Positions 38,162-48,835 are shown, counted from the stretch's first letter. The stretch: 64,000 nt of DNA from Haemophilus parainfluenzae T3T1 (GCF_000210895.1 NC_015964.1:1881501-1945500); one strand, 5' to 3'. Notes: a model not told the origin generated them from the letters alone. Numbers and translations: made by a program.

Positions 38162-39559
38162 ATGAATTCTCGTCTTTTTTCTCAATACCGTATTGATATT
38201 CAAAAACTTATCCGAATTGCGACACCTATCGGGCTTGCCCAGTTAGCTCAAACTGGCATGGGTACCGTGGATGTGATTATGGCAGGACGTGTGAGCTCGG
38301 CTGATGTAGGCGGTGTCGGTATTGGTGCCTCTATTTGGCTACCTTTGGTGCTTTTCGGACAGGGTTTATTACTCGCCTTACCACCAACAATTTCCTATTT
38401 AAATGGTTCAGGGCAGCGCCATCGCATTGCTCACCAAGTAAGACAAGGTCTTTGGATTTCATTTTTAGTGATGATTCCCCTTGCACTGATCATCTATCAT
38501 AATGATTTCATATTACAGTTTATGAATATGGATGCCCACATGGCTGATGTGACGATGAACTATTTGCGTGCGATGGTGTGGGGCTTGCCTGCCTATTTAT
38601 TGCTGATTAATTTCCGCTGTTTGAATGATGGCATTGCTAAAACAAAACCTGCCATGGTGATTACCTTCATGGGGTTAATGCTAAACATTCCGCTGAATTA
38701 TATGTTTATTTACGGCAAATTTGGTGCGCCTGCATTAGGTGGTGTCGGTTGTGGTGTAGCAACGGCTATTGTCAACTGGGCAATGGCAATCTTGATGATT
38801 ACCTATTCTGCCAAAAACTATAATGAACGTAGTTTGAAAGTCTTTGAAAAGATTATTGAAAAGCCAGATATCAAAACACTGAAAAAATTGACCGCACTTG
38901 GTTTGCCTATTGCCATTGCTCTGTGCAGTGAAGTCTCACTGTTTGCCTTAAGTAGTTTATTACTTTCCCCATTAGGTGCAGATGTGGTCGCCAGCCACCA
39001 AATTGCCTTAAATACTAGTGCCGTAGCCTTTATGTTCCCCATGTCTATTGCCATGGCTGCCACCATTTTAGTGGCGCAAGAACTGGGTAATCATGCACCG
39101 CAAAAAGCCAAAATTATGGCTCACGCGGCTATTATTCTTGGCTTGATTGCGGCAAGTGTATTGGCGTTGGTGATTTGGGTATTTAGTGCAGAGATTGCCG
39201 CATTAATTGTTGGCGATAATGCTACCGTTATTGCCCTTTCTGGCAGCTTATTAGCGATGGCGGCGATTTATCAATTTTCAGATTCAGTGCAAGTCGTCGT
39301 GAGCGGTATTTTACGTGGCTATAAAGACACTAAAATTATTCTCTACATCACATTACTTGCCTATTGGGGCGTAGGTATCCCTGTTGGTTATATTCTTTCC
39401 CGCACGGATTGGATTGTTCCAAGCATCGGTGCAAAAGGCTTCTGGGTTGCGTTTATCATTGCATTAACTATTGCTGCTGCTTTACTCTTTATACGTATGC
39501 GAAAAATCCAATCACAATCTGATGAAGCCATTATTCAACAATTAGAAAGATTGAAGTAG
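38162..39559 (+). CDS. MATE-family multidrug efflux pump (NorM/HmrM type)
   Basis: A 465-residue inner-membrane exporter with 12 membrane segments, using Na+ or H+ to expel cationic drugs and dyes. The NorM-type start [26 protein letters not shown]-like block is present in the first segment (about residues 18-43). So is the matching second-half block [20 protein letters not shown]. influenzae has a homologue called HmrM next to ribE, the same context as here. The divergent 44-bp gap to ribE must hold both promoters. An uptake signal lies inside the gene at 38891. Confidence 0.92.
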   Translation: MNSRLFSQYRIDIQKLIRIATPIGLAQLAQTGMGTVDVIMAGRVSSADVGGVGIGASIWLPLVLFGQGLLLALPPTISYLNGSGQRHRIAHQVRQGLWISFLVMIPLALIIYHNDFILQFMNMDAHMADVTMNYLRAMVWGLPAYLLLINFRCLNDGIAKTKPAMVITFMGLMLNIPLNYMFIYGKFGAPALGGVGCGVATAIVNWAMAILMITYSAKNYNERSLKVFEKIIEKPDIKTLKKLTALGLPIAIALCSEVSLFALSSLLLSPLGADVVASHQIALNTSAVAFMFPMSIAMAATILVAQELGNHAPQKAKIMAHAAIILGLIAASVLALVIWVFSAEIAALIVGDNATVIALSGSLLAMAAIYQFSDSVQVVVSGILRGYKDTKIILYITLLAYWGVGIPVGYILSRTDWIVPSIGAKGFWVAFIIALTIAAALLFIRMRKIQSQSDEAIIQQLERLK

Positions 39560-39563
39560 TTAA

Positions 39564-39597
39564 AAAAGTGCGGTCTATTTTGACCGCACTTTTGTCT
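39564..39597. terminator. bidirectional terminator from an inverted uptake-signal pair
   Basis: AAAAAAGTGCGGTC pairs with GACCGCACTTTT around a short loop (39564-39595), between convergent genes. A-run and T-run on the two sides suit termination of both the MATE gene and rng. Confidence 0.8.
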
Positions 39598-39598
39598 T

Positions 39599-41074
39599 TT
39601 ACATCACCACCACATCAAATTGTTCTTGGTTGTAGTACTGTTCTGTTTTGACTTGAACCTGTTTGCTGATGAACATTTCAATCTCTGGCAATAAACCATG
39701 CGATTCTTCTTTGATTAAGTAATCCGCTACGGCTGGAGAGGCATAAACCACAAATTGTTCACTCGAGAATAAGTGATTAACGCGAATAATCTCACGCATA
39801 ATTTCATAACATACCGTTTCGACGGTTTTCACGCGTCCACGACCTTGGCAAGTTGGGCATTCATCACATAAAACGTGCTCTAAACTTTCGCGAGTGCGTT
39901 TACGGGTCATTTCCACTAAACCAAGTTGAGTAAAACCATTCACATTGGTTTTCACGCGATCTTTTGATAGCGCCTCTTCCAAGGATTCAATCACGCGATT
40001 GCGATGCTCATCGGTTTGCATATCAATAAAATCAATAATGATAATTCCGCCTAAATTACGCAGTTGTAGTTGCTGTGCAATGGCTTTAGTGGCTTCAATA
40101 TTAGTGTTAAAAATCGTTTCATCTAAATTTCGATGACCAACGAATGCACCGGTATTGATATCAATGGTTGTCATGGCTTCGGTTTGCTCAATGATAAGAT
40201 AGCCACCCGATTTTAAATTCACGCGTTTTTCAAGTGCATTTTGAATGCCTCGTTCTACGCCATAAATATCAAAGATCGGCTGATTTCCCGTATAAAGCAT
40301 TAATTTTTCACTTAACTCAGGCATAAATTCATCGGTAAATTCTTTGACTTCGTTAAAACAAAGTTTGGAATCGATATGAATTTTCTCTAAATTGGCACCG
40401 ATAAAATCACGCAAAATACGTTGCGGCAATGCGGGTTCGCCATAAATTTTAGAACGGGTTGGATATTTGCCTTTACGTTCAAGTACTTTACGCCATAAAC
40501 GTTTTAAAAATTCTGCATCTTGGCGTAACTCTTCTTCCGTTGCCCCTTCGGTGGCTGTACGAATAATAAAACCGCCTAACTCATCACAAAAAGGCTCAAC
40601 AAGCGCTTTTAGTCTTGCGCGCTCTTCTTCACTTTCAATACGTTGCGACACACCAACATGGCTATTTTCTGGCATAAAGACAAGATAACGAGAAGGCAAT
40701 GTAATATCAGTGGTTAATCTTGCACCTTTGGTGCCTAAAGGATCTTTTACCACTTGCACTACGATATCTTGCCCTTCGCGTACGAGCTCAGAAATGGTTT
40801 TTGCACGGAATTGCTTTTGTTCGTTCACATCTACACACTCGGTATGTGAAACAATATCGGAAGCGTGTAAAAATGCGGCTTTTTCTAAACCGATATCCAC
40901 AAATGCGGACTGCATCCCCGGTAAAACTCGGGTTACTCGCCCTTTATAAATATTCCCCACGATGCCACGTTTGGCTTGACGTTCAATGTGAACTTCTTTT
41001 AAAACGCCCGTTTCCACCAACGCAACGCGGGTTTCATTGGGCGTAACATTCATTAATAATTCAACAGAATTCAT
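39599..41074 (-). CDS. rng: ribonuclease G
   Basis: A 491-residue endoribonuclease of the RNase E/G family that trims the 5' end of 16S rRNA and decays some mRNAs. An S1 RNA-binding domain spans about residues 35-125 (NIYKGRVTRVLPGMQSAFVD). The 5' sensor and DNase I-like catalytic regions follow, with the metal-binding Asp in TTIDINTGAFVG and IIIDFIDM. The zinc link motif is CDECPTCQGRGRV. It lacks the long C-terminal scaffold of RNase E, so it is RNase G. Length matches E. coli (489). Confidence 0.96.
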   Translation of the reverse strand: MNSVELLMNVTPNETRVALVETGVLKEVHIERQAKRGIVGNIYKGRVTRVLPGMQSAFVDIGLEKAAFLHASDIVSHTECVDVNEQKQFRAKTISELVREGQDIVVQVVKDPLGTKGARLTTDITLPSRYLVFMPENSHVGVSQRIESEEERARLKALVEPFCDELGGFIIRTATEGATEEELRQDAEFLKRLWRKVLERKGKYPTRSKIYGEPALPQRILRDFIGANLEKIHIDSKLCFNEVKEFTDEFMPELSEKLMLYTGNQPIFDIYGVERGIQNALEKRVNLKSGGYLIIEQTEAMTTIDINTGAFVGHRNLDETIFNTNIEATKAIAQQLQLRNLGGIIIIDFIDMQTDEHRNRVIESLEEALSKDRVKTNVNGFTQLGLVEMTRKRTRESLEHVLCDECPTCQGRGRVKTVETVCYEIMREIIRVNHLFSSEQFVVYASPAVADYLIKEESHGLLPEIEMFISKQVQVKTEQYYNQEQFDVVVM

Positions 41075-41191
41075 TTTTTCGACCTTAGTTTTAATGATAT
41101 AAGTCTATCGAAAAGGGAAATAGAATAATAGCCCTAAATAAGGTAAAATATGACCTTTCTCAAATTTTCATGACTTATTTTGGGGCATTTA

Positions 41192-42706
41192 ATGTTTGGT
41201 TTAGACCCAACACTTATTACTTTTAGTATTTATATTTTCGGCATGATTTTAATCGGCGTTCTTGCCTATTATTATACAAACAATTTATCCGATTACATTT
41301 TAGGTGGCCGTAAACTCGGAAGTTTTGTGACAGCCATGTCTGCGGGTGCATCCGATATGTCAGGCTGGCTATTAATGGGCTTGCCAGGTGCAGTATATGT
41401 ATCTGGTTTAGTAGAAGGTTGGATAGCTATTGGTTTAATCCTCGGGGCTTATTTTAACTGGTTACTCGTGGCGGGTCGTTTACGGATCTATACCGAATTT
41501 AACAACAATGCGCTCACATTACCGGAATATTTCCATCATCGTTTTGGTACATCACACAATCTCTTAAAAATTGTTTCAGCGACAATCATCTTAGCATTCT
41601 TCACTATTTATTGTGCTTCAGGTGTGGTTGCGGGTGCGAAATTATTCCAAAACCTGTTTTCTATCGAATACTCTACGGCGATTTGGTACGGCGCATTAGC
41701 GACGATTATTTATACCTTTATTGGTGGATTCTTAGCGGTAAGTTGGACGGATACTATTCAAGCTACATTGATGATTTTTGCCTTAATCTTAACGCCGTTA
41801 TTCATCTTTTTAAGTTTGGGTGATGCATCACAATTTACGGAAGTACTCCATCAAGCGGAAATTGCCGCAAGTAAAGACTTCACTGATTTATTCATGGCAA
41901 CCACGCCATTAGGTTTATTAAGTTTAGCGGCTTGGGGCTTAGGTTATTTTGGTCAGCCACATATTCTGGCTCGATTTATGGCAGCTTATTCGGTGAAATC
42001 ATTAATCAAAGCACGCCGCATCAGTATGACATGGATGGTAATTTGCCTCGCAGGTGCAATTGGTATTGGTTTCTTCGGTATCCCTTATTTCTTTGCAAAT
42101 CCTGGTGTTGCGAGCGTAGTAAATAATGAACCAGAACAAGTGTTTATTGAACTGGCTAAATTGCTCTTTAATCCATGGATTGCAGGTATTCTACTCTCTG
42201 CGATCTTGGCGGCTGTAATGAGTACACTTTCCGCACAATTATTAATTTCTTCTAGCTCTATTACTGAAGATTTTTATAAAGGTTTTATTCGTCCAAAAGC
42301 GCCAGAAAAAGAATTAGTGTGGTTAGGCCGTGCAATGGTTTTAGTTATTGCCGCTATCGCCATTTGGATTGCACAAGATGAAAACAGCAAAGTATTAAAA
42401 CTCGTTGAATTTGCGTGGGCAGGATTTGGTTCAGCATTTGGTCCTGTGGTGCTTTTCTCCTTATTCTGGAAACGTATGAGTTCTTCTGCAGCTTTAATTG
42501 GAATGATTGTGGGGGCTACCGTCGTATTTTCTTGGAAATATGTGATTCCTAAAACCAGTGAGTGGTTTAACGTCTATGAAATGATCCCAGGTTTTACGCT
42601 TGCTAGCCTGGCAATTATTGTGGTTTCTCTCATTTCTTCAGAACCGGAAAATGAAGTCAAAGAAACCTTTGAGAAAGCAGAAAAAGCTTATAAGGAAGCA
42701 AAATAA
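41192..42706 (+). CDS. putP: sodium/proline symporter
   Basis: A 504-residue solute:sodium symporter of the SSS family with about 13 membrane segments. PutP-type features are [32 protein letters not shown] and [18 protein letters not shown] (shortened here), with [12 protein letters not shown] and [23 protein letters not shown] 41192 has GGGG 6 bp upstream and gives the standard start [15 protein letters not shown] at 41180 would only add four residues. Its stop shares one base with the cmoB start (TAATG). Confidence 0.94.
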   Translation: MFGLDPTLITFSIYIFGMILIGVLAYYYTNNLSDYILGGRKLGSFVTAMSAGASDMSGWLLMGLPGAVYVSGLVEGWIAIGLILGAYFNWLLVAGRLRIYTEFNNNALTLPEYFHHRFGTSHNLLKIVSATIILAFFTIYCASGVVAGAKLFQNLFSIEYSTAIWYGALATIIYTFIGGFLAVSWTDTIQATLMIFALILTPLFIFLSLGDASQFTEVLHQAEIAASKDFTDLFMATTPLGLLSLAAWGLGYFGQPHILARFMAAYSVKSLIKARRISMTWMVICLAGAIGIGFFGIPYFFANPGVASVVNNEPEQVFIELAKLLFNPWIAGILLSAILAAVMSTLSAQLLISSSSITEDFYKGFIRPKAPEKELVWLGRAMVLVIAAIAIWIAQDENSKVLKLVEFAWAGFGSAFGPVVLFSLFWKRMSSSAALIGMIVGATVVFSWKYVIPKTSEWFNVYEMIPGFTLASLAIIVVSLISSEPENEVKETFEKAEKAYKEAK

Positions 42707-43671
42707 TGATTGATTTCCGTCCTTTTTATCAGCAAATTGCTACTACAAATTTATCTGCTTGGCTAGAAACATTACCCTTGCAGTTAAAAGAATGGGAAAA
42801 ACAAACCCATGGTGATTATGCAAAATGGTCAAAAATCGTGGACTTTCTCCCTGATTTGCAGGCAGATACCATCGATTTAAAAAATGCGGTGAAATCTGAC
42901 CGCACTTCCCCACTTTCAGAGGGCGAAAAACAACGCATTATCCATCATTTGAAGCAATTGATGCCATGGCGAAAAGGACCTTATCATTTATTTGATATTC
43001 ACGTGGATTGCGAATGGCGTTCTGATTTCAAATGGGATCGTGTTTTGCCTCATCTTGCACCATTAAAAGATCGTACCATTTTAGATGTGGGCTGCGGTAG
43101 CGGCTACCATATGTGGCGAATGGTTGGTGAAGGCGCAAAAATGGTCGTTGGTATTGATCCTACCGAGCTTTTCCTTTGCCAATTTGAAGCGGTTCGAAAA
43201 TTACTAAATAACGATCGTCGAGCTAACTTAATCCCATTAGGTATTGAAGAAATGCAACCACTTGCGGCATTTGATACCGTGTTCTCAATGGGCGTGCTTT
43301 ATCATCGTAAATCACCGCTTGATCATCTCACTCAACTAAAAAATCAATTAGTAAAAGGTGGCGAATTGGTGTTAGAAACCTTAGTGGTTGATGGTGATGC
43401 CAATACAGTCTTAGTGCCATCAGATCGCTATGCAAAAATGAAGAACGTGTATTTTATTCCTTCTGTTGCGGCACTCATTAATTGGTTAGAAAAAGTCGGC
43501 TTTACTAATGTGCGTTGTGTGGATGTCGCCACCACAACATTAGAAGAACAGCGTAAAACGGATTGGTTAGAAAATGAAAGTTTGATTGATTTCTTAGATC
43601 CAAACGATCACAGTAAAACCATCGAAGGCTATCAAGCCCCAACTCGCGCAGTGATTTTAGCCAATAAATAA
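42706..43671 (+). CDS. cmoB: tRNA U34 carboxymethyltransferase
   Basis: A 321-residue enzyme that transfers a carboxymethyl group from carboxy-SAM to 5-hydroxyuridine at tRNA position 34, giving cmo5U. The SAM-fold motif is [20 protein letters not shown] (about residues 125-144), followed by [11 protein letters not shown] and [12 protein letters not shown]. The N-terminal region [20 protein letters not shown] is typical for CmoB. The partner CmoA is not in the window. It overlaps putP by one base, so translation is probably coupled, although the two functions are unrelated. Confidence 0.96.
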   Translation: MIDFRPFYQQIATTNLSAWLETLPLQLKEWEKQTHGDYAKWSKIVDFLPDLQADTIDLKNAVKSDRTSPLSEGEKQRIIHHLKQLMPWRKGPYHLFDIHVDCEWRSDFKWDRVLPHLAPLKDRTILDVGCGSGYHMWRMVGEGAKMVVGIDPTELFLCQFEAVRKLLNNDRRANLIPLGIEEMQPLAAFDTVFSMGVLYHRKSPLDHLTQLKNQLVKGGELVLETLVVDGDANTVLVPSDRYAKMKNVYFIPSVAALINWLEKVGFTNVRCVDVATTTLEEQRKTDWLENESLIDFLDPNDHSKTIEGYQAPTRAVILANK

Positions 43672-43678
43672 TTGTTTA

Positions 43679-43730
43679 AAAAAAAGAGCGGTCAAAAAAT
43701 TCAATGTTTTTTTGACCGCTCTTTGCTTTT
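43679..43730 (+). terminator. intrinsic terminator of cmoB with a changed uptake-signal core
   Basis: A perfect 17-bp stem (43683-43699 with 43708-43724). The core is AAGAGCGGTC on both arms instead of AAGTGCGGTC. Confidence 0.85.
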
Positions 43731-43785
43731 CTATTTAAGGCTGTTACTCTAAGTAATGATAAAGATAAATGTACCAGGAAATGAC

Positions 43786-44598
43786 ATGGTAAGCGAAAAA
43801 TTTTCAAATTTTGATGCTTTTTTAGCATGTAAAAATTTATCAAAGACAGAATTATTGAACAAAGTACTAAATTCTAATCCTGTTTTTCAATATGAAGCAG
43901 CCCGAAAACTACAATTTTTTCAGTATAATGAAATTAGAGATATAATTAAGAATATTCTTTTAGCCAGTCGATATAGCCGACACAGAGAAATTGCAGTTTT
44001 TATCTTGGGGCAAATACAGGTACAGCTTAATGATGTTGAACTAAATGAGATTTTATCTATATTAGTTTATTCTATTTGTCATGATAAAAGTATAAGTGTA
44101 AAGTCATCAGCAATATTTTCCTTGGGGCATCTATTTCGACATTATAATTTAGGAGAAAAAGAGTTTTACGAAATAGAAAAGGATATTAATTTAATTTGGG
44201 ATATAAATAGATATTCTATCATTTTAGCTGTTGCATTTAGTTCGGCATACTTCCCACACAGAAACTATATAAAAAAATACCTAATAAAAAACTTAAATAG
44301 CAAAAAATCACAAATTATTTCATGGATTTTATATTCATTAAGAGAAAAACACTATAAATCAAAATCAATTGAGTTACTATTAATTAACAGACTAAATCAA
44401 ACCAATATAAATTCTTACATATACAATGAGATAATTGCATTCTTGATTTCAATTAACTCTGTGATAGTTATACCTTATATTGAAAACATGCTATTAACTC
44501 AAAATAGCGTTGACAATGAAATTTATCTAGCGCTTAAAAATAATTCATCAAAAAATCTTACAAAATTAAGAAAAATGATGCTAGAAAAATTTGAATAA
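43786..44598 (+). CDS. HEAT-like repeat protein of unknown function
   Basis: A 270-residue, all-helical protein without signal peptide or membrane segment. Repeated patterns such as YEAARKLQFFQYNEIRDII, REIAVFILGQIQ and VKSSAIFSLGHLF suggest HEAT/armadillo-type helical repeats from about residue 30 to 260. It is rich in Asn, Ile, Lys and Tyr and more AT-rich than its neighbours, which suggests horizontal acquisition. ATG 43786 has AGGA at 43776; an in-frame ATG at 43756 adds ten residues but lacks a good site. With the ankyrin gene downstream it looks like an accessory insertion between cmoB and rlmM. A role as an orphan toxin-immunity protein is only a guess. Confidence 0.7.
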   Translation: MVSEKFSNFDAFLACKNLSKTELLNKVLNSNPVFQYEAARKLQFFQYNEIRDIIKNILLASRYSRHREIAVFILGQIQVQLNDVELNEILSILVYSICHDKSISVKSSAIFSLGHLFRHYNLGEKEFYEIEKDINLIWDINRYSIILAVAFSSAYFPHRNYIKKYLIKNLNSKKSQIISWILYSLREKHYKSKSIELLLINRLNQTNINSYIYNEIIAFLISINSVIVIPYIENMLLTQNSVDNEIYLALKNNSSKNLTKLRKMMLEKFE

Positions 44599-44610
44599 TC
44601 ATTAATTAGT

Positions 44611-44703
44611 TGTGACCTCAACAAACTATCAAAATTACGAATAGCATTGACATTAAAACGATGGGTAAAGCCGGATTTATCCTACTTTGACCTGATTAGA
44701 TAA
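44611..44703 (+). pseudogene. possible gene remnant between the two repeat-protein genes
   Basis: A 30-codon open stretch without a start, ending at TAA 44701-44703. It reads like the C-terminus of a protein (LKRWVKPDLSYFDLIR) and is less AT-rich than the flanking genes. No family was recognised, and it may be chance. Confidence 0.2.
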
Positions 44704-44714
44704 TTTAGAGAACA

Positions 44715-45113
44715 ATGATGAATGACGATTTAACAAAACTTTTTTTTAAATATCAAGATCACCCAACTTTTTTCAGTTACTCTCCTATTACTTCCGTACA
44801 TGATTTAGGATGCATGGGTGAAACATTATTAAACTTAGCAGTTAACTCTCAAAATAAAAAAGATGTTATCTTATTAATAGAAAATGGCGCAAATGTGAAT
44901 CAACAAGGTGAGCTGAACTTTACTCCAATTCAAAATGCCTGTTTTTATGGAAATCTTGATATTATTGAAGTTCTTTTAGAGAATGGCGCCAAGCCAAACA
45001 TAAAAAATGAATTCGGATATGATGCGTACCATTATGCAACAGAAGAACATCATGATAAAAAAAGAGCTAAGGAAATAATGAGCTTACTAAAAAGTTATAA
45101 ATATTATAGATAG
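44715..45113 (+). CDS. small ankyrin-repeat protein
   Basis: A 132-residue protein, cytoplasmic by composition. Ankyrin repeats are clear in the middle: GETLLNLAVNSQNKKDVILLIENGANVNQQG, then FTPIQNACFYGNLDIIEVLLENGAKPNI (both shortened in this note to their core pattern of about 33 residues), then a partial third, GYDAYHYATEE. The N-terminal 35 residues (LTKLFFKYQDHPTFFSYSP) precede the repeats and are not recognised. TAGAG precedes the tandem ATGs at 44715/44718. Such small proteins bind a partner, but the partner is unknown. It shares low GC and position with the HEAT-like gene, so the two may form one accessory cassette. Confidence 0.75.
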   Translation: MMNDDLTKLFFKYQDHPTFFSYSPITSVHDLGCMGETLLNLAVNSQNKKDVILLIENGANVNQQGELNFTPIQNACFYGNLDIIEVLLENGAKPNIKNEFGYDAYHYATEEHHDKKRAKEIMSLLKSYKYYR

Positions 45114-45131
45114 CATACTCAATATTAAACG

Positions 45132-45161
45132 GAGACAGTCCTAGATATCTAGGACTATCTC
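45132..45161. terminator. palindromic hairpin between the ankyrin gene and rlmM
   Basis: A perfect 20-bp palindrome (45137-45156, AGTCCTAGATATCTAGGACT), extended by GAGA/TCTC after one mismatch on each side. It lies between convergent genes and has only a weak T-run, so the terminator role is probable but not certain. Confidence 0.5.
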
Positions 45162-45163
45162 TT

Positions 45164-46252
45164 CTATTTTAAGGCAATATGCACTGTAATCTCTTCGCGA
45201 TCGTGATACAAATGTTTTGCTTGAATATCAAATTCCAGTTCTTTTTCTGCCAACATCACTGCAAGATTTTCTAAGCACAACATCACTTCTTGATAACGTT
45301 TTTTCATTGGCAATTTCAAGTTGAAAATGGTTTCTCGACACCAGCCGTTAATTAACCATTTTCCAATTAAATTGGCTATGCGGCTTGGTTGCTCCACCAT
45401 GTCACACACAAGCCAATCGATATGCTTACGTTTTGGTGGTTGGAATTTAAATCCATCTTCTGGGCAGTGTTCTATTCTACCAGAATCATGCAAACTAGCT
45501 GCCATTTTGCCGTGATCAACCGCATACACAAATAAACCACGTTTCACTAATTGATAGGTCCAACCGCCAGGGCATGCACCGAGATCAACGCCAACCATAT
45601 TTTCATTTAAGCGTTTACTTTCTTCATTTCGAGGAATAAAGGTTAAAATCGCTTCTTCCAATTTTAAAGTTGAACGGCTTGGAGCATCCGCAGGGAATTT
45701 TAAACGTGGGATACCCATAAAATGCGTAGAGTTATTACCAAGATAGGAATACCCTACATAGCAACAATTCGGCTGCGTGAAAAAACAATGCAAAATCTGA
45801 CCGCGCTTTGCATTCGGTTTGCCTTGTAACCAACCTTTCTTTTTCAACGCTTGGCGCAACGGCACGGTAAATTTTCGGCAAAATGTCGAAAGCTCTTTGG
45901 CTTCATTAGTATCTGCTGTTTCAACAAACAGCTCTACCGCTTGCTTAAGATTAATCTCTTCTGCAATGCGTTCATATTGAGCCTGAATTGGCGAGATACG
46001 ATCTTGAGGATCGAGATTTTCTAAGAGATCTGAAACAACGATCATTTGACGCGCAAAAATTAAGCGATTAAAAGGGATTTCTCGTGCTAAACGATCCGCA
46101 TCGCCCGGTTGATAACATTCAAAAATGACATAGCCGCTATTTTCAATTACACGCGCAAAACCAAATACGCCACGCTCAGAGGCTCGGTCGGTAATTTCTG
46201 CGGCGACTTCTTTTTCAAAGCCAATTCGACAATATAAGGCTAATTTATTCAT
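45164..46252 (-). CDS. rlmM: 23S rRNA 2'-O-ribose (C2498) methyltransferase RlmM
   Basis: A 362-residue SAM-dependent RNA methyltransferase, with an N-terminal THUMP-like region and a C-terminal Rossmann domain. The SAM site is [20 protein letters not shown], followed by [10 protein letters not shown] and the catalytic motif [14 protein letters not shown]. It acts on 23S rRNA before 50S assembly. Its start overlaps the end of gcvA by 8 bp. The gcvA-rlmM neighbourhood is conserved with E. coli, where ygdD lies between them. Confidence 0.94.
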   Translation of the reverse strand: MNKLALYCRIGFEKEVAAEITDRASERGVFGFARVIENSGYVIFECYQPGDADRLAREIPFNRLIFARQMIVVSDLLENLDPQDRISPIQAQYERIAEEINLKQAVELFVETADTNEAKELSTFCRKFTVPLRQALKKKGWLQGKPNAKRGQILHCFFTQPNCCYVGYSYLGNNSTHFMGIPRLKFPADAPSRSTLKLEEAILTFIPRNEESKRLNENMVGVDLGACPGGWTYQLVKRGLFVYAVDHGKMAASLHDSGRIEHCPEDGFKFQPPKRKHIDWLVCDMVEQPSRIANLIGKWLINGWCRETIFNLKLPMKKRYQEVMLCLENLAVMLAEKELEFDIQAKHLYHDREEITVHIALK

Positions 46253-47138
46253 ATTTTCCTAATTTAATTGAATCTTTAATCCATGTTCTAAAGGCTTGAA
46301 TTTGTTCATCATCTAAACGATCTAAATGATTGACCACATAGAATGATTTTGGATCCCGCAATTCGGTCGGTAACACAATTTGCAGATGACCGTTTTCAAT
46401 TTCTTGCTGAGCTAAAATACGATTAGCTAACGCAATGCCCTGCCCATGAACGGCAGCTTGCAATGCCATAAAGGTGTGGCTAAATAATGGGCCTTGCTGA
46501 ATATTCAAATCATCTAATTTGAGATAATCCGCCATCGCTTGCCAGTTATCTCGAGTATGCGTATGAATCAGCGTATGCTTTTTCAAATCATCAGGGCAAC
46601 GCACCGGCGTTTTCTCAAGCAATGAAGGTGCAGCTAAAATCACGAGGTTTTCTTCGCCTAAACGATCAACCTGTAAGTTCTCCCAATCACCTTTGCCATA
46701 ATAAATGGCAATATCAATTTCTTTATTCAATAAACCTTCATCTTGATCGACGCCCTTCAAGCGTACTTCAATTTCAGGGTGTTGCTTATTAAAATCACTC
46801 AAATGTGGCACAAGCCATTGAATACCAAAGGTTTGTGGCACGCTAATGGCCAAATGAGGTTCAGCTTTAAGCGTTAATAAACGTTCAGTCGCTTCATTCA
46901 ATTTTCGTAACACTTTATTAATATCAACAAAATAGGCTTTCCCAAATTCAGTCAATTCGAGCGAACGATTTTTACGAATAAAAAGATCGACACCTAAAAA
47001 ATCTTCTAATAATTTTATTTGATGGCTCACAGCAGCTTGTGTCACAAAAAGTTCATCCGCTGCTTTTGTGAAGCTTAAATGTCGCGCGGCAGACTCAAAA
47101 GACTTCAATGAATTAAGGGGAGGCAAACGTTTATACAT
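46245..47138 (-). CDS. gcvA: LysR-type regulator GcvA
   Basis: A 297-residue LysR-family regulator of the glycine cleavage system and of the sRNA gcvB. The N-terminal winged helix-turn-helix reads [20 protein letters not shown] then [20 protein letters not shown]. The effector domain follows, from about residue 90. ATG 47138 (MYKRLPPLN) has GGGAAG directly upstream; a start at 47150 would add four residues without support. It is divergent from gcvB, the arrangement in E. coli, which strengthens both names. Confidence 0.93.
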   Translation of the reverse strand: MYKRLPPLNSLKSFESAARHLSFTKAADELFVTQAAVSHQIKLLEDFLGVDLFIRKNRSLELTEFGKAYFVDINKVLRKLNEATERLLTLKAEPHLAISVPQTFGIQWLVPHLSDFNKQHPEIEVRLKGVDQDEGLLNKEIDIAIYYGKGDWENLQVDRLGEENLVILAAPSLLEKTPVRCPDDLKKHTLIHTHTRDNWQAMADYLKLDDLNIQQGPLFSHTFMALQAAVHGQGIALANRILAQQEIENGHLQIVLPTELRDPKSFYVVNHLDRLDDEQIQAFRTWIKDSIKLGKYE

Positions 47139-47227
47139 AATTCTTCCCAACGGCTAATTTTTAGTTTATAATGGTTAAGATTTATATCGGATTAGTTTTT
47201 TTTATGCATCAAATAAAAAAACATCAT

Positions 47228-47256
47228 TTGTCCTTTCACAACCTTCTACCTACAAT
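47228..47256 (+). promoter_or_regulatory. promoter of gcvB
   Basis: TTGTCC (47228-47233) and TACAAT (47251-47256) are separated by 17 bp. The predicted start is about 47263. The gap to gcvA upstream (47139-47227) should hold the GcvA operator. Confidence 0.7.
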
Positions 47257-47262
47257 ACCCTC

Positions 47263-47437
47263 ATACTTAATGATTGGTAATTCCTTACAAGTTAATGAGT
47301 TTCAGACTTAAGTATGATGTTGTGTTTGCATATAGTTCGGTTCTCCGAACTGGAGTAACAGTTAAGTTACTCATTTACTTCCTGTATATATTAAACCATT
47401 CTGGTTAAGCGCTGCTCATTTCGAGCGGCGTTTTTTT
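47263..47437 (+). ncRNA. gcvB: GcvB small regulatory RNA
   Basis: An RNA of about 175 nt divergent from gcvA. The first stem-loop is CATACTTAA with TTAAGTATG (47262-47270 and about 47308-47316). The G/U-rich seed block follows (TGATGTTGTGTTTGCA, 47314-47329), the R1 region of GcvB. Next come hairpins at 47334-47351 (AGTTCGG/CCGAACT) and 47355-47372, the conserved ACTTCCTGTA block near 47377, and a terminator stem at 47410-47430 with seven Ts. GcvB uses Hfq to repress amino-acid and peptide uptake mRNAs. Confidence 0.9.
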
Positions 47438-47619
47438 ATTCCCGCATTCTAACATAAGCAAAATTTTATTTCCTGACCAACTTCACAAATTTAAAAATCC
47501 AATAAAAATTTTGAGAAATCACAATATTTTTGTGTTTAAAGGTTTTCATAGTAGCCGTTATGGTGTAGATTAACCGCATTTCCATTCATAAAATTATTTA
47601 TACAAATTAAGGAAGCAAA

Positions 47620-48651
47620 ATGAAAGACTTAGACTGGAACAATCTTGGATTTAGTTATATCAAAACAGATTATCGTTTCATCGCACATTGGAAAGATGGT
47701 AAATGGGATGAAGGGAAACTTACCACTGATAATATGCTACATATCCACGAAGGTTCAACTGCAATTCACTACGGTCAACAATGCTTTGAAGGCTTAAAAG
47801 CCTATCGTTGTAAAGACGGTTCAATCAACTTATTCCGTCCTGATCAAAATGCAAAACGCATGCAACATACCTCTGATCGTTTATTAATGCCACAAGTGCC
47901 AACAGAGTTATTTATCCGCGCTTGTAAAGAAGTGGTGAAAGCCAACCAAGAATGGTTAGGTCCTTACGGCTCTGGCGCAACATTATATTTACGTCCATTC
48001 CTCTTTGGTACTGGCGCGAATATCGGTGTAAAAACCGCACCAGAATTTATTTTCTCTGTATTCTGCTGCCCTGTTGGCGCATACTTCAAAGGTGGTTTAG
48101 CACCATCTAACTTCATTACGACTGATTACGACCGTGCTGCACCTATGGGAACCGGTGGTGTAAAAGTGGGTGGTAACTATGCAGCAAGTTTACTTCCTCA
48201 TGAATTAGCGGCTGAAGCTGGCACACCTGAGCGTAAATTTGCAGATGCGATTTATCTTGATCCAAAAACTCACACGAAAATTGAAGAAGTGGGTGCGGCA
48301 AACTTCTTTGGTATCACCAAAGATAATAAATTTATCACTCCTGCATCTGAATCCATTTTACCAAGTATCACCAAATACTCTTTGCTTTATATTGCAAAAG
48401 AACGTTTAGGTATGGAAGCAATTGAAGGTGATGTGTATATTGATCAACTCGATCAATTCGCCGAAGCAGGGGCTTGTGGTACTGCTGCAGTAATTACGCC
48501 AGTAGGCGGCATTCAACACAAAGGTAAATTCCACGTGTTCTATTCAGAAACTGAAGTGGGCCCTGTTACACGTAAACTTTATAACGAATTAACGGGTATC
48601 CAATTCGGTGATATTGAAGCACCTGAAGGTTGGATTGTAAAAGTAGAATAA
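47620..48651 (+). CDS. ilvE: branched-chain amino acid aminotransferase
   Basis: A 343-residue fold-type IV PLP enzyme that interconverts Leu, Ile and Val with their 2-oxo acids. The PLP lysine is Lys182 in [14 protein letters not shown]. Other motifs are [24 protein letters not shown] and [14 protein letters not shown]. It is of the longer eukaryote/Bacillus-like class (about 340-360 residues), not the 309-residue E. coli type. AAGGAAGCAAA precedes the ATG. The 182 bp between gcvB and ilvE are AT-rich leader and promoter sequence without a clear regulator motif. Confidence 0.95.
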   Translation: MKDLDWNNLGFSYIKTDYRFIAHWKDGKWDEGKLTTDNMLHIHEGSTAIHYGQQCFEGLKAYRCKDGSINLFRPDQNAKRMQHTSDRLLMPQVPTELFIRACKEVVKANQEWLGPYGSGATLYLRPFLFGTGANIGVKTAPEFIFSVFCCPVGAYFKGGLAPSNFITTDYDRAAPMGTGGVKVGGNYAASLLPHELAAEAGTPERKFADAIYLDPKTHTKIEEVGAANFFGITKDNKFITPASESILPSITKYSLLYIAKERLGMEAIEGDVYIDQLDQFAEAGACGTAAVITPVGGIQHKGKFHVFYSETEVGPVTRKLYNELTGIQFGDIEAPEGWIVKVE

Positions 48652-48692
48652 TTTTTGCGTCCTATCAAAAAAGTAAGACTCACGTAATTCAA

Positions 48693-48730
48693 GGGCTAAG
48701 TTCTGTCATCTACAGGGCTTAGTCCTTTTA
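48693..48730 (+). terminator. intrinsic terminator of ilvE
   Basis: GGGCTAAG (48693-48700) pairs with CTTAGTCC (48718-48725, one G-U pair), followed by TTTT. Confidence 0.65.
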
Positions 48731-48835
48731 GTTTTACGTACAGCGATATCCTTTATTAATAATATTTGTCTCACACAAAATATCTTCAAAATTGACCGCA
48801 CTTTTCCCTTTTTCTTGTGTGCCTATCGTTCAAAC

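Noticed and set aside
45137-45156. 20-bp palindrome considered as an insertion-sequence end or attachment site
   Set aside because: No second copy, no transposase or integrase nearby and no target duplication. A hairpin between convergent genes is the simpler reading.
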